From positions 2,976,001-3,040,000 of the forward strand of contig OZ241182.1 of assembly GCA_965199595.1 (NCBI GenBank): a DNA stretch of 64,000 nucleotides, in the 5' to 3' direction. This DNA comes from JBBROS01 sp965199595 (GTDB lineage Bacteria > Pseudomonadota > Alphaproteobacteria > Acetobacterales > Acetobacteraceae). Below the pieces are notes generated by a model. It ran no database searches and had not been told where the DNA came from. It was given only the letters and a program-made list of their open reading frames with translations. This document shows positions 55,473 to 64,000 of the stretch, piece after piece. A program made the position numbers and the translations under genes. How positions within the stretch are numbered: position 1 is the first letter of the stretch; each line of letters opens with the position of its first letter.

Positions 55473-55788
55473 TCCAACCCTACTCGCGGCTCGGTCACCA
55501 ACGCCGCATCGTTGACCCGGTCGGCGTTAGACAGAGCGGTCGTGATTGGCGCGTGAGTCATGTCGTTGCTGAACTCACAGGTGGCGTCCTTCCGGCCTGG
55601 ACGGAAGCTGAAGCGCACTTTGACCTGCGTGAACGTCCTGGACGCCCCGTCGCGCCGTTGTGCTGGCATGCCGCACCGAGCAACGTTGGACTGGACTTGC
55701 AATTATCTGACCAAGAGCTTCCCGCTTCGGCTTCAGTCATTGACTTACAAAACAACCGGGCAGACACCGTGCAAGAGTTTAGTTCATA
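55473..55788. other. Gene-free interval
   Basis: 316 bases with no gene I can support. A minus-strand open frame overlaps it and runs into the methyltransferase gene, but shows no known motif and no good ribosome-binding site. Confidence 0.5.
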
Positions 55789-56043
55789 ATGCGAGCCATC
55801 TTCGTTCAGATCAAATGCCAGATGGGCCATGCCTATCGTGTAGCACAGCGTGCCGTCGATGAGATCGAGGAGCTGTCCGAGATCTATTCCACGAGCGGCC
55901 AGTATGATCTGCTGGGGAAGTTCTACCTGGACCCGGATCAGGACACGGGCCTGTTTGTGACGGAGCGCGTCCAGACCATTCCTGGAGTCGCGGACACCTA
56001 TACGCTGATCACCTTCAACGCCTTCGCCAGCGGCAAGGCTTAG
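55789..56043 (+). CDS. Stand-alone Lrp/AsnC ligand-binding (RAM) domain protein
   Basis: An 84-residue protein consisting only of the alpha/beta sandwich effector domain of Lrp/AsnC regulators (AIFVQIKCQMGHAYRVAQ, SGQYDLLGKFYL, RVQTIPGVADTYTLITF). No HTH is present. Stand-alone RAM proteins (SRAM) bind amino acids and may modulate full-length Lrp relatives by co-assembly. Monocistronic. Confidence 0.88.
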   Translation: MRAIFVQIKCQMGHAYRVAQRAVDEIEELSEIYSTSGQYDLLGKFYLDPDQDTGLFVTERVQTIPGVADTYTLITFNAFASGKA

Positions 56044-56078
56044 CGCCGGGCGGAACCGCGGCTCCGCCCGTGACGGTG

Positions 56079-56153
56079 TCAGCGAAGGCCGAAGAACGAC
56101 AGCACGGCGACCACGACCACGACCAAGCCCACGATGTAGATGATGTTGTTCAC
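56079..56153 (-). CDS. 24-residue single-span membrane microprotein
   Basis: GTG at 56153 (AAGGGG nine bases upstream) encodes 24 residues: polar NN start, a membrane span IIYIVGLVVVVVAVLSFF and a GLR tail. Tiny proteins of this NNIIYIVGLVVVV pattern recur in alphaproteobacterial genomes. Function unknown; perhaps a regulatory or complex-stabilising membrane peptide. It is too short for most gene callers. Confidence 0.6.
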   Translation of the reverse strand: MNNIIYIVGLVVVVVAVLSFFGLR

Positions 56154-56426
56154 AGCCTGATTCCCCTTGATACCCAATTCGTGGCGCAACACTGAAGCCT
56201 GCCAACGCCAAAGGAACGCACGGCATCGCGGGAAGTTCAAGAAGCCGGTGCTTGTTTCCAGGCTTCGCGCCACGCCGGGCGCTAATGCGCCCTGCCCGCT
56301 CCATCTGGCGGTCGCGAATATATCATTGCTGCAACCACAGCGGACTAGGCTCCGGCCTTCCACCCCGAGCAAAACCCTTGTCGCATTCTCGTTGACGGCG
56401 AGCCGCGACCAGAACAAATTAGGAAC

Positions 56427-57170
56427 ATGCCCAACCCCGAAACCCTCACCGATCTACGCCGCCGCATCGCCCGGATCGAGCGCAGCACGCCCGCACCGCC
56501 GGACGTGGTGCCCTTTGGCATCGCCGACCTTGATGCGGCGCTGCCGGGCGGCGGACTGCCGGTGGCTGCGCTGCACGAGGTAAGCGGCACCGGGATCGAC
56601 CTGGAGTTCGCTGCCGCCCCGGCCCTGTTCGCTGCCGGCATCCTGGCCCGGCGCCCTGGCCCGGTGCTGTGGGTGCTGCAGCAGCGGGACCTGTTCGCCC
56701 CGGCCCTGGCGGCCGCCGGGCTGCACCCGGATCGCGTGATCTATGCTGAAGCCGGGCATCAGAATGCCCTGATGGCGATGGAGGAAGGTTTGCGTCATCC
56801 GGGTCTGGCCGGTGTGGTGGCGGAGGTCTCGGCGCACATATCGCTCACGGCCTCCCGGCGACTGCACCTGGCGGCACAGGCCGGGGGCGCCATTGCGCTG
56901 CTGCTGCGCCGCCGGGCCGATGCCGATGGCGCGATTGCCGCCGTCACCCGGTGGCGCATCGGCCCGCAGCCCTCGGCGCCGCCCATTCCGCATGCCCCGG
57001 ACACCCCGGGGCTGGGCCGCCTGTGCTGGCGGCTTGATCTGCTCCGCTGCCGCGGCGGACGCACCGGGTCCTGGATAGTGGAGGCGTGCGATGCGGCGGG
57101 TCATCTCGGTCTGGTTTCCTCATTGGCCCACGGATCGGCAGCGTCGCAACCGGCCGAAGCGACCGCCTGA
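56427..57170 (+). CDS. imuA: Translesion-synthesis accessory protein ImuA
   Basis: A 247-residue RecA-like ImuA: FGIADLDAALPGGGLPVAALHEV, VLWVLQQRDLFAPAL, and a helical C terminus. The Walker A Lys of true RecA is not evident, as is common in ImuA. It partners ImuB and DnaE2 in damage-induced mutagenesis. imuB starts within its last 80 bases. Confidence 0.9.
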   Translation: MPNPETLTDLRRRIARIERSTPAPPDVVPFGIADLDAALPGGGLPVAALHEVSGTGIDLEFAAAPALFAAGILARRPGPVLWVLQQRDLFAPALAAAGLHPDRVIYAEAGHQNALMAMEEGLRHPGLAGVVAEVSAHISLTASRRLHLAAQAGGAIALLLRRRADADGAIAAVTRWRIGPQPSAPPIPHAPDTPGLGRLCWRLDLLRCRGGRTGSWIVEACDAAGHLGLVSSLAHGSAASQPAEATA

Positions 57171-58920
57171 CGACCGGGACCTGCTGCCGGCTGGAGTGCC
57201 ATTGGTCACCGCCGTGCACGACGGCCGCCGCCGGGTCGTCGCTGCGGTGGACCCGGTTGCAGCCCGCGCCGGCCTTCGGCCCGGCATGGCAATGGCCCAT
57301 GCGATGGCCATGCTGCCGCAGCTTCATGTTCTGGAAGCCGAACCGGATGCCGATACCGCGGCATTGCGCCGCCTTGCCCTGTGGTGCCACCGATACACGC
57401 CGCTCACCGCCTTCTGTCCCGATGGCCTGTGGCTCGACATCAGCGGCTCCGCTCATCTGTTCGGCGGCGAATCGGCACTGCTGACGCATCTGCTGGCTCG
57501 CCTGAGCCGCGACGGAGTGCAAGCACGCGCTGCCGTGGCAGACACTCCGGGAGCTGCCCATGCCTTGGCCCGGCACGGCGCCGAATCGATGATGGTGGCC
57601 GCACCGGGCGAACATCCGGCCGCCATTGCCGCCCTGCCCGTCGCATCGCTTCGTCTGACCACCGTATTGAATGCGACCCTGCGCCGCCTGGGCTTCGAAC
57701 GAATTGGTCATCTGACCCGTGTTCCGCGTGCCTCTCTGACCCGGCGGTTTGGCCCCCTCGTTGGGCTGCGGTTGGACCAGGCGCACGGCCTGTTGCACGA
57801 ATCGCTGGTTCCTCTGGCGCCCGAACAGGTGCTGCACCGCCGCGAGACCTTCCTTGAGCCATTGCTGACGCCGGAAGCCTTGTCGATCGCGATCACCCGC
57901 CTGGTGGGGCCGCTGTGCGAAGACCTGGAGCACGCCGGACTCGGAGCCCGGCGGCTGGACCTGATCTTTGAGCGGATCGACAATCAGGTGGTCGCCCTGC
58001 GCATCGGCACCGCCCAGCCTTCCCGGGATGCCAATCACCTGGGCCGCCTGTTCGAGGAACGGCTGGATACCGTGGAGCCTGGCATGGGGGTTGAGGCCAT
58101 GCGCCTGATTGTGGCTTTGGCTGAACCTTTGCAGTGGGAGCAGCAGACGAGCAATGCCGGGTCACAGCATATGGCCCGGCTGGTGGACCGGCTCAGCGGC
58201 CGCCTCGGCAGCGAACACCTGTATCGCGCCGAACCCGTGCAGAATCCGGTCCCCGAAAGCGTTGTGGGTCAGGCCGCTCCTCTTGGCCCGAAAACCAGGC
58301 CGGCGGTTCTCAGCCCGATGCGCCACACCGCAACCGCTGTTGAACGCAGCGCGGCTGAACACTCGGCGGCCGTGGTGCCGTCTGACTCATCCCTTTGCCT
58401 TGTGGCATCAGCCGATTCGCCCATGGCAGAAGCGAAACGGCACGTGGACAAGCCGGATCTCAGGCTCGTTCAAAACCCGGAAATCGGCGCCTTGGCATTG
58501 AACCCGGCTCCACAGGACGAGGCACCCGTCGTGCTGCCCTGGAGAGCACGCAGAAGCCAAGGCAGCGGTCCAATGTCCGATCACGCCATCAATGACCCTC
58601 TGGGCCCACTCGCCTGGCCCACCCGCCTCAAAGTACCACCACGGCTTCTGACGCCCCCCCGCCCTGTCACTGCCATTGCAGCACTTCCAAACGGCGCGCC
58701 TCGGGTATTTACATGGCGGCGGAAGCATAACGTGAGCAGGAGCGAAGGCCCGGAGCGGGTTCACGAAGTCTGGTGGTTCAACAACCGTGAAAACGAGGCA
58801 GTTCGGGACTACTTCCAGGTGGAAGTCGAGGGCGGCCAGCGATTTTGGCTGTTCCGTCAGGGCGATGGAATTGACCTCCGCACCGGCAACCTGGATTGGT
58901 TCCTGCACGGATTGTTCTGA
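57091..58920 (+). CDS. imuB: Y-family polymerase homologue ImuB with expanded linker
   Basis: A 609-residue ImuB: RRVISVWFPHWPTDR start, palm-type region, RLGFERIGHLTRVPRASLTRRFG (thumb/HhH), little-finger region to about 385, and the conserved C terminus FTWRRKHNVSRSEGPERV... RYW-like WLFRQGDG and WFLHGLF. ImuB lacks polymerase catalytic residues and acts as a beta-clamp hub for DnaE2. The usual length is about 500; the extra roughly 110 residues form a low-complexity stretch at about 395-510. No dnaE2 follows. Confidence 0.9.
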   Translation: MRRVISVWFPHWPTDRQRRNRPKRPPDDRDLLPAGVPLVTAVHDGRRRVVAAVDPVAARAGLRPGMAMAHAMAMLPQLHVLEAEPDADTAALRRLALWCHRYTPLTAFCPDGLWLDISGSAHLFGGESALLTHLLARLSRDGVQARAAVADTPGAAHALARHGAESMMVAAPGEHPAAIAALPVASLRLTTVLNATLRRLGFERIGHLTRVPRASLTRRFGPLVGLRLDQAHGLLHESLVPLAPEQVLHRRETFLEPLLTPEALSIAITRLVGPLCEDLEHAGLGARRLDLIFERIDNQVVALRIGTAQPSRDANHLGRLFEERLDTVEPGMGVEAMRLIVALAEPLQWEQQTSNAGSQHMARLVDRLSGRLGSEHLYRAEPVQNPVPESVVGQAAPLGPKTRPAVLSPMRHTATAVERSAAEHSAAVVPSDSSLCLVASADSPMAEAKRHVDKPDLRLVQNPEIGALALNPAPQDEAPVVLPWRARRSQGSGPMSDHAINDPLGPLAWPTRLKVPPRLLTPPRPVTAIAALPNGAPRVFTWRRKHNVSRSEGPERVHEVWWFNNRENEAVRDYFQVEVEGGQRFWLFRQGDGIDLRTGNLDWFLHGLF

Positions 58921-58927
58921 TCGGTGA

Positions 58928-59680
58928 TCAGGCCGAAATCTGCTCTGCAAGAGCTGACGGCACCGTCATCGTTCCAGCAACTGCCACGGGAGTCAGCATC
59001 GGGTGCGCCATGGCGTCACGGACCATATAGCCGCGTCCCCAAACCGTGCCGATCAGGTTCGGTGCACCGGCCTCGGCCAGCTTCTTGCGCAGCTTGCAGA
59101 TGAAGACGTCGATGATCTTCATCTCCGGTTCATCCATGCCGCCGTAAAGATGGTTGAGGAATACCTCCTTGGTCAGGACCATGCCCTTCCGCAGCACGAG
59201 CAGTTCGAGGATCGCATACTCCTTGCCGGTGAGATGCACAGGACGGCCGGACACCTCGACCTCCCGGCTGTCGACACTCAGCTGCAGCGGACCGCAGCGC
59301 AACATGGGCTGGCTGTATCCCTTGGTGCGCCGGACGATCGCCTGCATGCGCGCAAACAGCTCCGAGTGGTCATAGGGCTTGGTGATGAAGTCATCGGCGC
59401 CAATGCTGAACGCCCGGACACGTGCCTGCGGCATGACCATGGATGCCTGGATCACCACTGGGGTGTCGATCCTGGCTGCCCGCATCCGGCGAACCACGTC
59501 GTAGGCCTCCATGTCCGGAAGAACCAGGTCCAGCAGCACGATGTCGTAGTCGTAGTGCCGCGAGAGCTCCAGCGCCTCCTGCCCGGTTTCGATCTGATCC
59601 ACGATGACCCCGCTGGAGCGCAGGAGATGGACCAGGGCACGATTGGCGAGCACACCATCTTCGGCAATCAAGACGCGCAT
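58928..59680 (-). CDS. CtrA-family response regulator
   Basis: A 250-residue OmpR-type regulator. Receiver: acidic pair in AEDG (E7, D8), phosphoacceptor in DIVLLDLVLPDM (D51), KP loop TKPYD. The DNA-binding domain is nearly CtrA-identical (HLTGKEYAILELL, VFLNHLYGGMDEPEMKIIDVFICKLRKKL pattern). Unlike typical CtrA, the switch Ser/Thr after strand 4 (LILSG) is Ala here (VIQAS), and the receiver sequence is divergent. It could be CtrA itself or a paralogue. ATG at 59680 begins the receiver. Divergent from fliI. Confidence 0.85.
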   Translation of the reverse strand: MRVLIAEDGVLANRALVHLLRSSGVIVDQIETGQEALELSRHYDYDIVLLDLVLPDMEAYDVVRRMRAARIDTPVVIQASMVMPQARVRAFSIGADDFITKPYDHSELFARMQAIVRRTKGYSQPMLRCGPLQLSVDSREVEVSGRPVHLTGKEYAILELLVLRKGMVLTKEVFLNHLYGGMDEPEMKIIDVFICKLRKKLAEAGAPNLIGTVWGRGYMVRDAMAHPMLTPVAVAGTMTVPSALAEQISA

Positions 59681-59753
59681 TGTTTGCTCCAATCCAGATT
59701 TTCTGATCACCCTTATGCAACCTATGGGTGTATCTGTCCAGCCTCATCTCACC

Positions 59754-59790
59754 TTAATTTGTCTCAAGAAGTAGATTAACCTTCTGTCAA
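59754..59790. promoter_or_regulatory. Candidate CtrA-like boxes between the regulator and fliI
   Basis: TTAA-N7-CAAG at 59754-59768 and TTAA-N7-TCAA at 59776-59790, both half-matching the CtrA consensus TTAA-N7-TTAA. They lie in the only AT-rich segment of the 161-base divergent interval. Partial matches, so functional status is uncertain. Confidence 0.35.
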
Positions 59791-59841
59791 GGGCTATGCC
59801 GGTAGAGTTGGCATCAGCAGGTAGGGGGAAGATCCGGTCGC

Positions 59842-61200
59842 ATGCAGCACAATCCCGTTATGGATCGCCTCCAGCAGGCCGATATACAACTCAGACGTGT
59901 GCCCACCTCTTCCGCGACCGGCCAGGTCAGCGGCGCCACCGGTCTCGCCATCGAAGTCTCTGGCCTTGATCGCCTCCTTGCCATTGGTGACCGACTGCAA
60001 ATGCACGGGCGTGATGCCTTGCCCACCATTGCCGAGATTGTCGGGTTTCATGGCGGCCGGGCCCGGGCGATGCCGCTTGGCTCGCTAGGCGGCATCGGGC
60101 CAGGCACGCGGGCCACGCTTGCGCTCGGATCCGGGCAGGCGGGGCTGCCTGTCTCTGACGGCTGGCTGGGGCGCGTTGTTGATGCGCTTGGAGCGCCGCT
60201 GGATGGTCGCGGTGCCCTGCCGCAGGCAAGGCCGCGGCCGGTGCGGGCGCCGCCGCCTTCAGCCGCCCTGCGGTCCCGTCTCGGTCCCCGCATCGGTTTG
60301 GGCGTGCGGGCGCTTGACCTGTTCACCACGTGCCGGGCCGGCCAGCGGCTGGGACTTTTCGCGGGTTCGGGTGTCGGGAAGTCCACCTTGCTCGCGATGC
60401 TGGCGCAGCAGGCGCAGTGCGATGTGGTTGTCCTGGCCCTGGTCGGCGAGCGTGGGCGTGAGGTGCGCGAGTTCATCGACGATGATCTTGGGCCAGCCCT
60501 TGCCCGCTCCGTGGTCGTGGTCGCCACATCCGACCAGCCTCCGCTCATCCGCCGGGAGGCCGCCTATGCCGCGATGACGATTGCCGAACATTTCCGCGAC
60601 CAGGGAAAGTCCGTGCTGCTTCTCATGGACAGTGTGACGCGGTTCTGTCTCGCCTTGCGCGAGATCGGCCTGGCAGCGGGAGAGCCGCCGGCGACGCGCG
60701 GCTATCCTCCCAGCATGTTTGCAGAACTTCCGTGCCTTCTGGAGCGCGCCGGACCGGGTCTGGGGGTCGGGTGCATCACAGGCCTGTTCACGGTCCTTGT
60801 GGAAGGTGATGACCACAACGAGCCGATCGCCGACGCGGTTCGGGGCATTCTGGATGGGCATGCCGTGCTGGATCGCAGGATCGCGGAATCCGGCCGCTAT
60901 CCCGCGATCGACATCCTGCGATCCCTGTCCCGGACCGCTTCCGGCTGCCTTGACCCGGTGCAGAACGCCATCATCCGCAAGGCCCGGGCCATTCTCGCGC
61001 TTCATGCCGAGTTGGCCGACCTCGTCCGGCTGGGTGCCTATCAGCACGGCGCTGACCCGGCGGCTGACGATGCGCTGCGCCGGGCCCCGCAGATCGAGGC
61101 GCTGCTGCAACAGCACCGGAGCGAGGCCTTTGCCGACTATACGATCGAGTCCGTCTTTACCGCCCTTTCCATGATCATCGAGTCCAACGATGCCCCGTGA
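59842..61200 (+). CDS. fliI: Flagellar export ATPase FliI
   Basis: A 452-residue FliI: Walker A AGSGVGKST (174-182), Walker B VLLLMDSVTRF, GYPPSMFAELPCLLERAG and VLVEGDDHNEPIAD. It powers type III export of flagellar axial proteins. fliJ follows with an 11-base overlap. The other flagellar genes are outside the window. Confidence 0.94.
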   Translation: MQHNPVMDRLQQADIQLRRVPTSSATGQVSGATGLAIEVSGLDRLLAIGDRLQMHGRDALPTIAEIVGFHGGRARAMPLGSLGGIGPGTRATLALGSGQAGLPVSDGWLGRVVDALGAPLDGRGALPQARPRPVRAPPPSAALRSRLGPRIGLGVRALDLFTTCRAGQRLGLFAGSGVGKSTLLAMLAQQAQCDVVVLALVGERGREVREFIDDDLGPALARSVVVVATSDQPPLIRREAAYAAMTIAEHFRDQGKSVLLLMDSVTRFCLALREIGLAAGEPPATRGYPPSMFAELPCLLERAGPGLGVGCITGLFTVLVEGDDHNEPIADAVRGILDGHAVLDRRIAESGRYPAIDILRSLSRTASGCLDPVQNAIIRKARAILALHAELADLVRLGAYQHGADPAADDALRRAPQIEALLQQHRSEAFADYTIESVFTALSMIIESNDAP

Positions 61201-61639
61201 ACCACTTGAAACCGTGCTCTGGCTCCGCAAGCGCGCCGTGGATGAGGTGCGGCAAACGCTTGCACGCGCCCTGGCCACTGAAGCCGCGGCGAACGCCGAA
61301 GCCCGTGACGCCGAACAAAGCATCGAAGCCGAAGCGCAGCGCGCCTCCGACCCGAGCGGAGGCGACGACCTGGTTGAGGCGTTCGCCACCTGGTTGCCCG
61401 GTGCGCGGCAACGAGCCAGCCTGGCCCGCGCCACGCAGGAGCGGCTGGAAGCCGAAGTGGCCTGCAGGCGTGCCGAACTGGCCGCGACGCGCACCGGCCT
61501 TGAGGTCATCGAGACGCTGCTGCGGCAGCGGCGGGACACCGCTGCCCAGGGGATACTCCGCCGTATGCAGCAAAGCCTTGATGAGGCAGCGGCACGAACC
61601 GCGCCTCGCGACGATGATCCCAGCACTATCAGCCCTTGA
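61190..61639 (+). CDS. fliJ: Flagellar export chaperone FliJ-like
   Basis: A 149-residue charged coiled-coil protein (heptads from about 15 to 130) in the position of FliJ. FliJ is the central stalk that couples the FliI hexamer to the export gate. Sequence similarity among FliJ proteins is weak, so the call rests on size, coiled coil and coupling to fliI. Confidence 0.78.
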   Translation: MPREPLETVLWLRKRAVDEVRQTLARALATEAAANAEARDAEQSIEAEAQRASDPSGGDDLVEAFATWLPGARQRASLARATQERLEAEVACRRAELAATRTGLEVIETLLRQRRDTAAQGILRRMQQSLDEAAARTAPRDDDPSTISP

Positions 61640-61701
61640 TCCCCTGGCTCTTGCAGGCGGTATATGGTGGATTGCCGCGCAATGAACGAAGGACCTACGT
61701 T

Positions 61702-63030
<1,329 letters not shown>

Positions 63031-63074
63031 GCCCGGCACTTGCAACCCGGGCGTGGCTGACGGAAACAGGCGGC

Positions 63075-64000
63075 ATGACCCTCGACACACACTCTGCCCG
63101 ACTTTTACCCAGTGTGGTCGCGCCGCCGACCATCGCGTTCAATCCGCCGGGCAGCGCAACGCCGGAGCCGTTGCGCAGCATGGTGTGCCCGAATTGCGGG
63201 GACATCGCTGCCAAGACGCTGGTGCTGACGATTGATGTGCAGCTGCCCGACAACCCGGCCAAGCGGCTGCGCGTGCTCCGCTGCCCGGGCTGTACCGCGA
63301 ACTTCTATGACAGCCAGGTGCCGCCGGACTATGCCGAGCCGGCGCTGAACAACCGCGGCCGGGTGCCGTTCTATGTGCAGCAGGGCGCGGGCGTGTCGCT
63401 GATCACCCGACCGCTCGCCCAGCTGCGGCGCCCGGCGGGCACGTCTTACATGGAGGTCGGCTGCGGCTACGGCTTCGGCCTCGACTTCGCGGTGAACACC
63501 CGGGGCTGGACCGGGCTCGGCATCGATCCTGCGCCGCTGGCCGCCCTGGGCCGCGATGCCTTCGGCCTTCCGATCGAGCTGCGCTACCTGCGCGACGATG
63601 ATGAGGCGCGTGGCACGATGGACGTGGTGATGGGCTCCGAGGTGATCGAGCACGTCACCTCGCCCAGCGCTTTCGTCCGCACCTTGAAAGCCATGCTGAA
63701 GCCCGGCGGCGTGCTGGTTCTGACCACGCCCAATGGCGACGACATCGATCCCGGGACGCCGCCCGGCATCATCATCCCGCTGCTGTCACCCAGCCTGCAT
63801 CTCGTGATCCAGAACAAGGTGAGCCTGGAGGCGCTGCTGCGACAGGCCGGGTTCGCGCATGTGACGGTCGAGATCGACAGCCATTCCCTGGTCGCCTTCG
63901 CGAGCGATGCGCCGCTGGACCTTGAGGAGGACCAGGCGGCGCTGCGACGCTCATTGCGCGACCACCTGGAACAGCGTGCTGCCTCGGTGGACACGACGAC
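63075..64000 (+). CDS. SAM-dependent methyltransferase with N-terminal zinc ribbon (partial)
   Basis: 308 residues are visible; the 3' end is beyond base 64000. An N-terminal zinc ribbon has CPNC (38-41) and CPGC (72-75), then a class I methyltransferase domain: YMEVGCGYGFGLDF, DVVMGSEVIEHV, LKPGGVLVLTTPN. Domain order resembles sugar/lipid-glycan methyltransferases, fitting the ugd neighbour 44 bases upstream. Substrate unknown. Confidence 0.85.
   Translation, partial: MTLDTHSARLLPSVVAPPTIAFNPPGSATPEPLRSMVCPNCGDIAAKTLVLTIDVQLPDNPAKRLRVLRCPGCTANFYDSQVPPDYAEPALNNRGRVPFYVQQGAGVSLITRPLAQLRRPAGTSYMEVGCGYGFGLDFAVNTRGWTGLGIDPAPLAALGRDAFGLPIELRYLRDDDEARGTMDVVMGSEVIEHVTSPSAFVRTLKAMLKPGGVLVLTTPNGDDIDPGTPPGIIIPLLSPSLHLVIQNKVSLEALLRQAGFAHVTVEIDSHSLVAFASDAPLDLEEDQAALRRSLRDHLEQRAASVDTT

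Noticed and set aside
55364..55702. Minus-strand 112-codon frame between the methyltransferase and RAM-domain genes
   Set aside because: It overlaps the methyltransferase 3' end, lacks a ribosome-binding site and shows no family motif.

Overview
The window is a high-GC chromosomal segment (roughly 65-70% G+C by eye) from an alphaproteobacterium. Gene order and protein style point to the Rhodospirillales/Acetobacteraceae. The evidence is the folK-rpoZ-rel-acpS-lepB-rnc-era-recO run, the dapF-mtaB-ftsY run, a CtrA-type regulator beside fliI-fliJ, and an abundance of Tat-exported solute-binding proteins. No rRNA genes and no CRISPR array were seen. One complete tRNA gene, tRNA-Lys(CTT), is present.

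Layout. 1-6.3 kb: the 5' part of a peptide-type solute-binding protein, a histone-deacetylase-family amidohydrolase, a ComM/YifB AAA protein, an alpha/beta hydrolase and penicillin-binding protein 1C. 6.3-12.3 kb: a large bacterial alpha-2-macroglobulin coupled to pbpC, mscL, and a degraded cyanase pseudogene. 12.3-21.4 kb: a minus-strand housekeeping block (parC, recO, era, rnc, lepB, acpS, rel, rpoZ, folK), with several stop/start overlaps that imply translational coupling. 21.5-22.1 kb: a NYN-domain protein.

22.1-28.8 kb: an integrative element of about 6.65 kb in the 3' half of tRNA-Lys. It is bounded by a 49-bp direct repeat with two mismatches. It carries a tyrosine integrase, an AlpA-like excisionase, a primase-polymerase/RecA-like ATPase fusion, a zinc/HTH protein that could be a small-terminase relative, a small lipoprotein and two unknown proteins. 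No capsid or tail genes are present, so it looks like a minimal satellite-type element.

28.9-37 kb: a complete branched-chain amino-acid-type ABC transporter (livHMGF plus binding protein), a small lipoprotein, a flavin reductase, a CsbD stress protein, an MFS transporter and a nucleoside deaminase. 37-43 kb: an EF-G gene away from any str operon, an unknown protein, then ftsY-mtaB-dapF. 43-46 kb: an orphan NMT1-type binding protein and an AT-rich OLD-family ATPase/TOPRIM nuclease that looks horizontally acquired. 46-51 kb: rpmI-rplT, a ClpP-like lipoprotein, and pheS-pheT. 51-56 kb: another binding protein, a thiamine-diphosphate enzyme, a lower-GC patch with a lone methyltransferase, a stand-alone Lrp/AsnC sensing domain and a 24-residue membrane microprotein. 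56-64 kb: imuA-imuB without dnaE2, a CtrA-family response regulator divergent from fliI-fliJ, UDP-glucose dehydrogenase, and the start of a zinc-ribbon methyltransferase cut by the window end.

Most of the window is ordinary core genome. The parts deserving attention are the tRNA-Lys element with its compensatory att-site changes and terminal octamer repeats, the OLD-family singleton, the broken cyanase, the CtrA paralogue whose receiver lacks the usual switch residue, and the imuAB pair with an expanded ImuB linker.
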